From: DASZIT01 sp035948855 | GTDB lineage: Bacteria > Actinomycetota > Acidimicrobiia > Acidimicrobiales > RAAP-2 | Reading direction: 5' to 3' | DNA: 64,000 nucleotides | Assembly: GCA_035948855.1 (NCBI GenBank) | Contig: DASZIT010000052.1 | Coordinates: 38,880-102,879, forward strand | In this document: positions 16,971-24,082 of the stretch, piece by piece | Numbering within the stretch: the stretch's first letter is position 1 | Layout: each line of letters starts with the position of its first letter | Translations under genes and position numbers: made by a program | The notes under the pieces: generated by a model | Seen by the model: only the letters and a program-made list of their open reading frames with translations | Told to the model about the DNA's origin: nothing | Databases searched by the model: none

Positions 16971-17831
16971 ATGGACGCGGAACGGGTGACTTTCGACGGC
17001 TTCGAGGGAGTGCACCTGGCGGCCGACGTCCGTGGTGAGCCGGACGCCTGGCCGGTGCTGTTCCTCCACGGCGGTGGTCAGACCCGGTATGCGTGGGGAT
17101 CGACGGCGGAGACGGTGGCCGGGCAAGGATGGCGGACGGTTGCCCTCGACCTCCGGGGTCACGGCGACAGCGACTGGGCCCCCAACGGCGACTATTCGTT
17201 CACCGCCTTCTGCGCCGATGTAGTGGCGGTGGCCGACCAGTTGGGACGGCCGCCGGTGCTGGTGGGCGCTTCGTTGGGAGGGATGTCGGCCATGCTCGCC
17301 GAAGGGACCAGTGACCGCCCGGTCTCCAGCGGCCTGGTGCTGGTGGACATCACCCCCAAGGCCAACCCGGTCGGCATCAACCGGATCAAGGATTTCATGT
17401 TGTCGGGCATCGATGGATTCGATTCCCTCGAGGACGCAGCCAAGGCGATCGCCGCCTACACCCCGCAGCGGACCCGGCAGGTCAACCCGACCGGCCTCAT
17501 GAAGGTCCTGCGCCAGCGGGACGACCGCTGGTACTGGCACTGGGACCCGAAGTTCATCGGTCTGGACCGCACCGAGGTGGTGCCCGACCGTCTGGCCGGG
17601 CTGCTCGACGTGGCCATGAGCAATATCCACGTACCGACCATGCTGGTCCGGGGACTTCTCAGCGACGTCGTCACCCAGGAGGGTGTCGACGAACTGCTGG
17701 CCCAGATTCCCGGTGCCACCGTGGTCGATGTCGCCGGCGCGGCCCACATGATCGCCGGCGACCGGAACGACGCCTTCTCTGATGCGGTGATCGCGTTCCT
17801 GCAGGACCGCATCCGACCGCTGATCGGCTAG
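16971..17831 (+). CDS. Alpha/beta hydrolase (serine hydrolase)
   Basis: The 286-residue hydrolase has LFLHGGGQTRYAW for the oxyanion hole, a nucleophile elbow VLVGASLGGMSA with serine, and a C-terminal catalytic histidine in AGAAHMIAGDRNDAF. The acid is probably the aspartate in RGLLSDVV. The start is the ATG at 16971, giving MDAERVTFDGFEG; an ATG at 16962 would add three residues. GACGAT lies seven bases upstream of 16971, so a leaderless start is possible. It converges on the phosphotransferase gene. Esterase or thioesterase activity is likely but the substrate is unknown. Confidence 0.85.
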   Translation: MDAERVTFDGFEGVHLAADVRGEPDAWPVLFLHGGGQTRYAWGSTAETVAGQGWRTVALDLRGHGDSDWAPNGDYSFTAFCADVVAVADQLGRPPVLVGASLGGMSAMLAEGTSDRPVSSGLVLVDITPKANPVGINRIKDFMLSGIDGFDSLEDAAKAIAAYTPQRTRQVNPTGLMKVLRQRDDRWYWHWDPKFIGLDRTEVVPDRLAGLLDVAMSNIHVPTMLVRGLLSDVVTQEGVDELLAQIPGATVVDVAGAAHMIAGDRNDAFSDAVIAFLQDRIRPLIG

Positions 17832-17844
17832 TCGGGAGCGGGAT

Positions 17845-18672
17845 CTAGGCCAGCGCCTCGCCGAACTTCGACTGGTGCTCGGTCCACCAACGACGGCGGC
17901 GGTCGTAGCGCTCCCGGCCGCCCATCTCTGTCCACATCCGGATGAAGTTCGGGTCGCCCGCCTCGACTCGGCGTCGGACGAACTCTCCACCGTGCTCCAT
18001 GGCTATGGCCAGGATCTGCACGAGCTCAACGCGCTGCTCATCGTCCAAGCCATAGACGTCGGCCACCAACCGAAGCCGCCGCGGCCGATCCGATGGTTCC
18101 CATCCCAGGCGGGAAGCACTCAGGTCGTCATCGATGGGAACGCACATGCGGGCAAACTGCGCCACGTCGTACACGGGTCGGCCCGGCGCGGCAAAATCAA
18201 AGTCGATCAACCCAACTGCGACCCCGTCCCGGAAGACCACGTTCTCGAGGCACACGTCGTTGTGACACACCACCGGCCCACCGGCGGGGTCGGCCAGCTC
18301 GCCGCTCCACTCCAGTCCGGCGACGTCGACCTGACGTGACCCGTGGTGGAACGCCCGCATCAACTCGGCGATCGACCCCAATACGTCGTCCGACTGTGCC
18401 CACGTCGGATAGGGAGGGAGCGGAACCTCGCCCTCGATGTACACCAGCCGCTCCCGGCCGTCCTCCTGGATCGTGACAGGCTGAGAAGCTCCCTCGAACC
18501 CGGCCGCGCCCAATGCTGACAAGAATTCGTGGATGGATGGCGAGTAGGGATTCGAGGGCCGGAGGACGTGATCGTTCTCCCTGGAGACCTGCCCGGCATT
18601 GGCGACTCCTCCCGCCAGCGGTTCTTCCACCCCCTGCCGGTGGCTCTCGGCACCGCTGGGACCGTCAGTCAC
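17845..18672 (-). CDS. Aminoglycoside phosphotransferase (APH)-family kinase-like protein
   Basis: The 275-residue product has the APH-fold catalytic core: the Brenner motif VVCHNDVCLENVVF (about residue 150) with catalytic aspartate, and the metal-binding IDFDFAAPGRPVYD (about 170). The N-lobe is short and lacks an obvious glycine loop. Such proteins phosphorylate small molecules such as antibiotics, choline or homoserine-like compounds; the true substrate cannot be read. The GTG start at 18672 overlaps the stop of the VapC gene (GTGA), so the kinase gene is translationally tied to a toxin-antitoxin operon, which is unusual. The N-terminal 30 residues are low-complexity and the real start could be later. 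Confidence 0.75.
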   Translation of the reverse strand: MTDGPSGAESHRQGVEEPLAGGVANAGQVSRENDHVLRPSNPYSPSIHEFLSALGAAGFEGASQPVTIQEDGRERLVYIEGEVPLPPYPTWAQSDDVLGSIAELMRAFHHGSRQVDVAGLEWSGELADPAGGPVVCHNDVCLENVVFRDGVAVGLIDFDFAAPGRPVYDVAQFARMCVPIDDDLSASRLGWEPSDRPRRLRLVADVYGLDDEQRVELVQILAIAMEHGGEFVRRRVEAGDPNFIRMWTEMGGRERYDRRRRWWTEHQSKFGEALA

Positions 18673-19082
18673 ACCGCGATGACTTGAACAAGGGATTCAA
18701 GGTCCCGGAAGTCGTCGGGATTGCGGGTGTAGAGCGGGAGACCAACGGCACACGCCGTGGCAGCAATGAGGAGATCGACGGCCCGGGCTCCTCGTGGCTT
18801 TCGCCCCCCGGAGATGACCGCCGCGTACACCCTTCCGTAGGCACGGCATGCCTCACCGTCGAAGGGAAGCGGGTCGAATGCCGCCTCTGCACGTTGCAGT
18901 CGATCCTGTCGGCGCGCCCGCTCGTCATCGTCATCGGTGGCGTGCGAACCGGCTGCGAGCTCGGCCATGGTGATCGAACTGATGGCGAGCTCGACTGGGA
19001 GTTGGCCAGACTGCAGTTTCTCCAGGTCGATGACCACCGACGTGTCGATGACGCCACGTTGCGGGCGATCCTTCTCAGGCAC
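18669..19082 (-). CDS. VapC-like PIN-domain ribonuclease toxin
   Basis: The 137-residue PIN-domain protein would cleave RNA when free of its antitoxin. The acidic active-site residues are visible: the first aspartate in GVIDTSVVIDLEKL, glutamate in SSITMAELAAGSHA, and aspartate in GARAVDLLIAATA, with NPDDFRDL near the end. The GTG start at 19082 overlaps the antitoxin gene by 8 bp, and its stop overlaps the next gene by 4 bp. An alternative start further upstream (19145) runs through the antitoxin gene and is unlikely. Expression would be controlled from the palindrome upstream of the antitoxin. Confidence 0.88.
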   Translation of the reverse strand: MPEKDRPQRGVIDTSVVIDLEKLQSGQLPVELAISSITMAELAAGSHATDDDDERARRQDRLQRAEAAFDPLPFDGEACRAYGRVYAAVISGGRKPRGARAVDLLIAATACAVGLPLYTRNPDDFRDLESLVQVIAV

Positions 19083-19329
19083 GGGGCTCGACCTCCTGGG
19101 AAGCCACCCGGTCAAGGTCGGAGCGGAATCGTCCGAGATCCACACTTGGTGCGTTCTGGAACATCGCGATTGCCGCGGCTGCGCTCACAAACCGATGCCT
19201 TCGCAGCGGAGTCAATTCCCCTACTGGCACGCCATTTCGGGTCACCACGAACGTTTCGCCTTGATCCAGCTCGCGCATGATTTCGCCGCTGTCGTTTCGC
19301 AGTTGCCGTTGAGTGATTTCCTTCGCCAT
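19075..19329 (-). CDS. Phd/YefM-type antitoxin
   Basis: An 84-residue antitoxin starting MAKEITQRQLRNDSGEIMRE, the typical DNA-binding N-terminus of the Phd/YefM family, followed by GETFVVTRNGVPVGELTP and a C-terminal toxin-binding tail. It would neutralise the PIN toxin encoded just downstream and repress the operon. The ATG at 19329 is preferred over the one at 19338 because TACAAT sits seven bases upstream of it, which makes a leaderless transcript probable. The first gene of a three-gene operon (antitoxin, toxin, APH-like kinase). Confidence 0.88.
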   Translation of the reverse strand: MAKEITQRQLRNDSGEIMRELDQGETFVVTRNGVPVGELTPLRRHRFVSAAAAIAMFQNAPSVDLGRFRSDLDRVASQEVEPRA

Positions 19330-19335
19330 GACGGG

Positions 19336-19360
19336 CATTGTAGCACGGCGTGCTACAATG
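19336..19360. promoter_or_regulatory. 25-bp perfect palindrome, probable toxin-antitoxin operator
   Basis: CATTGTAGCACG at 19336-19347 is mirrored exactly by CGTGCTACAATG at 19349-19360 around one central base. It lies seven bases upstream of the antitoxin ATG. Each arm contains TACAAT, and the copy on the minus strand (19342-19337) is well placed as a -10 element. Binding of the antitoxin dimer here would block transcription, the usual autoregulation of these systems. Confidence 0.8.
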
Positions 19361-19409
19361 GCGATCCTCTCTGCGCGGTCAGTTTCGGTGCGGCCGCGCG
19401 GCTGATTTG

Positions 19410-20066
19410 TCAGTCGCGGCCCAGGACCTCCGCCTCCCTGGCCGCAGAGCGGGATCGGACCAACTCCAGGATCTCGGGCGGGGCCTTGGACGGAGCCCCG
19501 GCGTCAAAGGGAGGCTGCGGGTCGTATTCGATGCCCAGTTGGATGGCCTGAGCGATGGCCGGACCGTGGGTTTCGGCCACCAGGGTCAGAGCCAGGTCGA
19601 TGCCGGCGGAGACACCAGCCGCCGTCCATATCTTCCCGCGATGCACGACCCGTTCTTCGGTGGGCGTGGCCCCGTACTTGGCCAACTCGTCATAGGCGTA
19701 CCAGTGGGTAGTGGCATCGAGTCCGTCGAGAAGGCCGCCGGCGCCGAGTATCAATGCGCCGGTGCACACCGAGGTGGTGTATGTGGTGCGGGGATGTACC
19801 GCTTTCACCCAGTCGACGATGGGATCGCCATCCCGAGCCAGCCGGCGGGTGATGAAGCCTCCGGGCACGACCACGATGTCGGGCGCGCCGACGTCATCGA
19901 ACCGGTGGTCGATGTGCAGACGCAACAGACCGATGTCATCGGCCAGTTCCCCCGTCTTGGCCGCGCACACAACGACCTCAGCGTCGGGTAGCTGGGTGAA
20001 CACCTGATAGGGACCGATGGCGTCGAGGGCGGTGAAGCCCGGGAACAAGCCGATGGCGATCTGCAT
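19410..20066 (-). CDS. DJ-1/PfpI family protein, isonitrile hydratase-like
   Basis: The 218-residue protein has the DJ-1/PfpI fold: QIAIGLFPGFTALDAIGPYQVF at the start, VVVPGGF (about residue 66) and the nucleophile elbow TTSVCTGALILGAGGLLDG (about 98) with its cysteine. The elbow and the LDAIGPYQVF opening are most like isonitrile hydratase (InhA) and related amidases. The ATG at 20066 is used; a TTG two codons upstream is possible. It is divergent from the metallo-hydrolase gene. Function as a glutaminase-like or stress protein is also possible. Confidence 0.8.
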   Translation of the reverse strand: MQIAIGLFPGFTALDAIGPYQVFTQLPDAEVVVCAAKTGELADDIGLLRLHIDHRFDDVGAPDIVVVPGGFITRRLARDGDPIVDWVKAVHPRTTYTTSVCTGALILGAGGLLDGLDATTHWYAYDELAKYGATPTEERVVHRGKIWTAAGVSAGIDLALTLVAETHGPAIAQAIQLGIEYDPQPPFDAGAPSKAPPEILELVRSRSAAREAEVLGRD

Positions 20067-20139
20067 CCGCAACTTCCTCGCTTCCGTCTGGGTCAGAACC
20101 TACAGTTTGGCTCATCGACGCCGTAGCTTGGGGTTGGCC

Positions 20140-21081
20140 ATGAGTACTTCCGAGGTGGATTCCGGTTCCCTCGACCCACCCCGGGTCGAGGAGGTGAGCG
20201 AGGGTATTTTTGCCTACATCCAGCCGGATGGGAGTTGGTACATCAACAACACCGGCTTCCTGGTCGGCAGCCGTGGCGTGATCAGCATCGACTCGTGTTC
20301 GACCGAACGACGCACTCGCGCCTACCTGGATGCCATTGCCCGTAGAACCGATCAACCGGTCCGGACCTTGCTCAATACCCACCATCACGGGGACCACACC
20401 CACGGCAACTACCTGTTCGACGGGGCTACCATCGTGGCCCACGAGTGGTGCCGGCGGGAGATGATCGCCACCGGCCTTCCGGCCAACGTGGGGGTCTGGA
20501 CCGATGTGGAGTGGGGTGCCCTGGAGGTGGCTCCCCCGTTCCTCACCTACCAGCACGAGGTCGCGGTGTGGGTGGACGACATGCGCTGCGAACTCCGCCA
20601 CGTGGGATCTCCGGCCCACACCACCAACGACTCCATCGTCTGGATACCCGAGCGCTCGGTGCTCTTCTCCGGGGACCTGCTGTTCAACGATTGCACCCCC
20701 TTCGTCCTGATGGGGTCGGTCACCGGAGCCATCGACGTCCTCCAGACCGTGCTCAAGCCCCTGCATGCCAGCACCATCGTGCCCGGACACGGACCGGTCG
20801 GCGGTCCGGGGCTGATCGACGACGCGCTCGCCTATCTGCGGTTCGTCCTCGCCACCGCCGAAGCCGGGTTGGGGGCCGGACTCTCCCCACTGGCCGCCGC
20901 CCAGGCCGCCGATCTCGGTCCCTTTGCTGAGCTTCTCGACTCCGAGCGCATCGTCGGCAACCTGCACCGGGCGTATGCCGAGCTCAACGGTGCGGCGCCG
21001 GGCTCCCCGGTTGACCTCCTGGCCGCCATCGGCGACATGATCACCTTCAATGGAGGACGCCCCCTCACCTGCCTGGCCTGA
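20140..21081 (+). CDS. Metallo-beta-lactamase-fold hydrolase
   Basis: The 313-residue MBL-fold protein has the zinc-binding motif LLNTHHHGDHTHGNYLF (about residue 76), a further metal histidine in HVGSPAHTTNDSIVW, a metal aspartate in VLFSGDLLFND and the late histidine in IVPGHGPVGG. The pattern fits a glyoxalase II or lactonase-like branch rather than a true beta-lactamase. The start is the ATG at 20140 (MSTSEVDSG), preceded by GGGG at a loose distance. It is divergent from the DJ-1 gene with about 70 bp between starts. Substrate unknown. Confidence 0.87.
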   Translation: MSTSEVDSGSLDPPRVEEVSEGIFAYIQPDGSWYINNTGFLVGSRGVISIDSCSTERRTRAYLDAIARRTDQPVRTLLNTHHHGDHTHGNYLFDGATIVAHEWCRREMIATGLPANVGVWTDVEWGALEVAPPFLTYQHEVAVWVDDMRCELRHVGSPAHTTNDSIVWIPERSVLFSGDLLFNDCTPFVLMGSVTGAIDVLQTVLKPLHASTIVPGHGPVGGPGLIDDALAYLRFVLATAEAGLGAGLSPLAAAQAADLGPFAELLDSERIVGNLHRAYAELNGAAPGSPVDLLAAIGDMITFNGGRPLTCLA

Positions 21082-21094
21082 ACGCCTGCGGGCA

Positions 21095-21613
21095 TCACCA
21101 GCCGACGGCGCCGTCGACCAGTTCCCGGATCAGATCCGCGTGGCCGTTGTGTCGGGCATATTCCTCGATCATGTGCACGTATATCCACCGAAGCGAACAC
21201 GGCGCCCCCTGGCGGAGTCCGGTGTCCTCGAGGCTGTGGTCGGCCGCCGACACGCGGCTGGATTTGCACTCGGCCTGCCAGGCGGACAGATCCGCTTCCC
21301 AGTCGGCGTCCTCGAGGGATCCGAAGCTTCCCTCCTCGGTCAGCGTCGGCCAGATCCGGGGGGTGTCTGGCTCCCGTCGTAGCACTCTTTGGAACCAATT
21401 CCGTTCGACTTCGGCCATGTGGCGGACCAGACCGTGCAACGAGAGGATGGACGTTGGCACCGGTTGGGACTTCCGGTCGTGGTCATCGAGACCCTCGCAC
21501 TTGAGCAGCAAGGTGGTTCGGTGGAACTCGAGCCAGCCTTCGAGCATCTCCCGTTCGCCGGCGACCACGTAAGGCGGTTCGGTCCGGCGCGGATCCGACA
21601 GCTCCTCGTTCAT
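21095..21613 (-). CDS. DinB/DUF664 family protein
   Basis: A 172-residue four-helix protein of the DinB-like (mycothiol-dependent S-transferase/DUF664) type. The three metal histidines are consistent with SILSLHGLVRHMAEVERNWF and the C-terminal VHMIEEYARHNGHADLIRE. Members bind a metal and in actinobacteria some use mycothiol as thiol cofactor. The ATG at 21613 has AGGAGGG seven bases upstream. The gene stands between a metallo-hydrolase and an SDR. The role here, for example detoxification, is inferred. Confidence 0.8.
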   Translation of the reverse strand: MNEELSDPRRTEPPYVVAGEREMLEGWLEFHRTTLLLKCEGLDDHDRKSQPVPTSILSLHGLVRHMAEVERNWFQRVLRREPDTPRIWPTLTEEGSFGSLEDADWEADLSAWQAECKSSRVSAADHSLEDTGLRQGAPCSLRWIYVHMIEEYARHNGHADLIRELVDGAVGW

Positions 21614-21665
21614 CGGCAAACCCTCCTGGTCAGGTTGGCTCGGGCCCGTCGATCCAGGGTGACGG

Positions 21666-22574
21666 TCAACCCTGGTGACCGATCGTCTCCAGGATGTTCA
21701 AGCTGTCACGGTAGAGAGCCTCCTGGGTCTCGACATCGTAGGAGGCCTCCGACGATCGAGCCGGCCGGGTCCCGGCGAAGTAGGCACCGGTCGTCTTCTC
21801 GAGATCAGGATCGGTGACCAGTCGGGCCAGGTTGACCCCCGACCGCTTCGGCGAGTTGACCCCGGGCAGCACCACCAGGGCTTTGGCCACCGTGGCAAAG
21901 AGAGCCCGCGACACCACTCCCGCGTCCCGAGCCAGTCCGGTGCCCGGCATCAAGCCCGGGTCGAAGGCGTTGACCGTCACGCCGCGATCCTCGAGGTGAC
22001 GGGCCAGCGCGTAGGTGGTGAGGACGTTGGCCAACTTCGAGGTGGTGTACCGACGCCGTCCGTCCTTGACGGCCGAGTCACCCCCCACCTCGGTGGGTGG
22101 GTAGGCCAACTGGTAGGCGCTGGCCTCCAGCGGGTGAGGCATCCCGGTGCGGTTGGACGGATCGTGGGTACCTGACGAGACGAACACGATCCGGGCCGGC
22201 GCTTCGAGGTAGGAGAGCAGCCCTTCCACCAGGGCGAGGTGCCCGAGATGATTGATGCCGAAGGTGGCTTCCACCCCGTCCTCGGTGCGGGCCCGATGGG
22301 TGAACTGCAGCCCGGCGTTGCACACCACCGCGTGAAGAGGCGCGAGTCCGGCGGTGGCCAATTCACGGGTGAAGGTGCGGACCGAAGCCAAAGAGGCCAG
22401 GTCGAGGACCATCGGATGGGCGCCGATCGGTGCCGCGGCGGTTTGGACCCGGCCCGGATCCCGACTGGTGATGATCACCTGCAGCTCCGGATCGGTGGCC
22501 AGCGCGCGGGCGCACTCCCGTCCCAGCCCACTGGTCCCGCCGGTGATGATCACCGTGCTCTGGGCCGACGCCAT
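21666..22574 (-). CDS. Short-chain dehydrogenase, retinol dehydrogenase/protochlorophyllide reductase-like
   Basis: The 302-residue SDR has the NADP-binding TGGTSGLGRECA (about residue 11), SRDPGRV after the second strand (arginine favouring NADP), CNAG (about 85), catalytic serine in VFVSSGTHDP and YTTSKLANVL with tyrosine and lysine. The long insert between SSG and YTTSK is typical of the retinol dehydrogenase/WWOX branch. The protein ends without a membrane anchor. It is transcribed with the DinB-like gene about 50 bp downstream, perhaps as one unit. Substrate unknown. Confidence 0.87.
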   Translation of the reverse strand: MASAQSTVIITGGTSGLGRECARALATDPELQVIITSRDPGRVQTAAAPIGAHPMVLDLASLASVRTFTRELATAGLAPLHAVVCNAGLQFTHRARTEDGVEATFGINHLGHLALVEGLLSYLEAPARIVFVSSGTHDPSNRTGMPHPLEASAYQLAYPPTEVGGDSAVKDGRRRYTTSKLANVLTTYALARHLEDRGVTVNAFDPGLMPGTGLARDAGVVSRALFATVAKALVVLPGVNSPKRSGVNLARLVTDPDLEKTTGAYFAGTRPARSSEASYDVETQEALYRDSLNILETIGHQG

Positions 22575-22653
22575 GTGTCCCAGCCTGCCACGACATTCCG
22601 CCGCCGGGTCGGGTGACTTGGTTTCGCCGGGTCGGTCGGGCCATGCTGGGGCG

Positions 22654-23019
22654 ATGTATGCCGGGCTTCATCACATGCAACTGGCGATGCCGGCCGGTGG
22701 CGAGCCGACCGCTCGCCAGTTCTACCTCGACGTGCTCGGCCTGACCGAGGTGCCCAAGCCCCCGGTGCTGGCGGCCCGAGGTGGGGCCTGGTTCTCCAGC
22801 GGTGGCCTCGAGTTGCACCTCGGAGTCGAGAACGACTTCCGGCCGGCGAAGAAGGGACATCCCGGCATCCTGGTCGACGACATCGAGGAGATCGTGCGCC
22901 GGTTGGCCGCCGCCGGCCAGGAGGCCACCTGGGACCGCGACTTCCCCGGTTTCCGGCGGGTCTACGCCGCCGACCCGTTCGGCAACCGGCTCGAGTTCCT
23001 GGAGCCGACCGACCCCTAA
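22654..23019 (+). CDS. VOC (glyoxalase/bleomycin-resistance) family protein
   Basis: A 121-residue single-domain VOC protein. The start LHHMQLAMPAGGEPTARQFY carries the first metal histidine, followed by FYLDVLGLTEVPKPP, the glutamate/histidine segment GLELHLGVE, and YAADPFGNRLEFLEP with the last metal glutamate. Members act in lyase, isomerase or ring-opening reactions, or bind antibiotics. The ATG at 22654 follows a CATGCT hexamer by six bases, so it may be leaderless. It is divergent from the SDR gene with about 80 bp between starts. The specific reaction is not predicted. Confidence 0.85.
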   Translation: MYAGLHHMQLAMPAGGEPTARQFYLDVLGLTEVPKPPVLAARGGAWFSSGGLELHLGVENDFRPAKKGHPGILVDDIEEIVRRLAAAGQEATWDRDFPGFRRVYAADPFGNRLEFLEPTDP

Positions 23020-23126
23020 TCGGCTACCGGCAACAGTTACGCCGTTGGTGGGATCGAAGGATCCAGCCTGGGCTATGCGCCAGAGACTCCGGCTGGGTCG
23101 GCAAACGGGACAGGAGTCGTGTGCAG

Positions 23127-23939
23127 CTATTCGCGCCAAGAGACAACATAGGTATGGGTGGGCCCCGGCATTCCCTTGAGCGTGAGATCACCCATGTCGT
23201 CAAACCGGAACGGCTTGCCAATACACAGTTCACGGACGGCTACAGACACAGCTATGTCGCCGGAAGCTGCGGCCGCGCACAACCGGGCGGCAAGTTGAAC
23301 CGCCGCGCCGAACAGGTCGTTGTCGTCGTCAGTGACTGGCTCGCCCGCACTAATGCCGATGCTCACGTCGAGGGGTATGGTCGCATTTTGATTGCGTTCG
23401 AGAAGTCGCCGTTGTACCTCCACGGCGAAGGCGACGGCCGAAACGACTGAGGTGAAGGCGGCCATGATGCCGTCGCCGGTATGTTTGACCTCACGACCTT
23501 CGTGGGTGACGAGTTCGCTACGAACGATCCTGTTGTGCTCTCCGAGCATTTGCATGTGGCCGTCATCGCCGAGCTGTTGCGTCTGGGCGACAGATCCGCA
23601 CACATCAGTGAATACGATCGCTCGTAAGGCCGGCGCGGAGTACGCAGTGCCCACGGGATAATTGGGCAGCGATCCGAAGAAATTGTTCAGCGGCGCAGAC
23701 TCGTCTAGCTCCAATATGGTGCTAGCCAACAGGCCGTGCGACTCTCGGTGCACAGTCTCTATGGCTTGTTTGCTCGGCCCTTCGGCCAGACAAAACACCG
23801 ACCCGTTGTCGGGTTCAAACCAGTAGGTGTGATAGCGCACGCCATGCTTCTCTTGGATCGCCACATCAAGCCGGTGCGCGTTGGCCAACTCGTCAGGCGT
23901 AACTCCCGGGGCGTCGTGGCGATCGATGAACATCGGCAC
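23127..23939 (-). CDS. DUF4242-class III adenylate/guanylate cyclase fusion
   Basis: The 270-residue protein joins two domains. Residues 1-80 match DUF4242 (SCO4226-like nickel-binding fold): MPMFIDRHDAPGVTPDEL, then GVRYHTYWFEPDNGSVFC. Residues 110-270 are a class III nucleotide cyclase: AIVFTDVCGSVAQTQQ with the metal aspartate, KHTGDGIMAAF with the second metal aspartate, SIGISAGEPV and LAARLC. The GTG at 23939 gives the expected MPMFIDRHD start; a GTG at 23969 adds ten residues. An AAGGAGG lies 14 bases upstream. Base use is clearly more AT-rich than the neighbours, hinting at transfer. It probably senses something through the N-domain and makes cAMP. Confidence 0.8.
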   Translation of the reverse strand: MPMFIDRHDAPGVTPDELANAHRLDVAIQEKHGVRYHTYWFEPDNGSVFCLAEGPSKQAIETVHRESHGLLASTILELDESAPLNNFFGSLPNYPVGTAYSAPALRAIVFTDVCGSVAQTQQLGDDGHMQMLGEHNRIVRSELVTHEGREVKHTGDGIMAAFTSVVSAVAFAVEVQRRLLERNQNATIPLDVSIGISAGEPVTDDDNDLFGAAVQLAARLCAAAASGDIAVSVAVRELCIGKPFRFDDMGDLTLKGMPGPTHTYVVSWRE

Positions 23940-24082
23940 ACGGTCAACGTACACCTCCTTCGCTCGCACCGCGCCGATTGGTTCGGCCCGGTGAAGACGC
24001 CGATGGCCGACGGATTGGTACGCGGCGCGACGGTGTCGATTAGGTAGGTCCGCGGATCAGCGTGGGTTTCTGTCACCGCGGG

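Noticed and set aside
14661..17990. Very long minus-strand frame opposite leuA
   Set aside because: It runs antisense to leuA, the YCII gene and the hydrolase, has no recognisable domain and reads as a GC-rich shadow frame.
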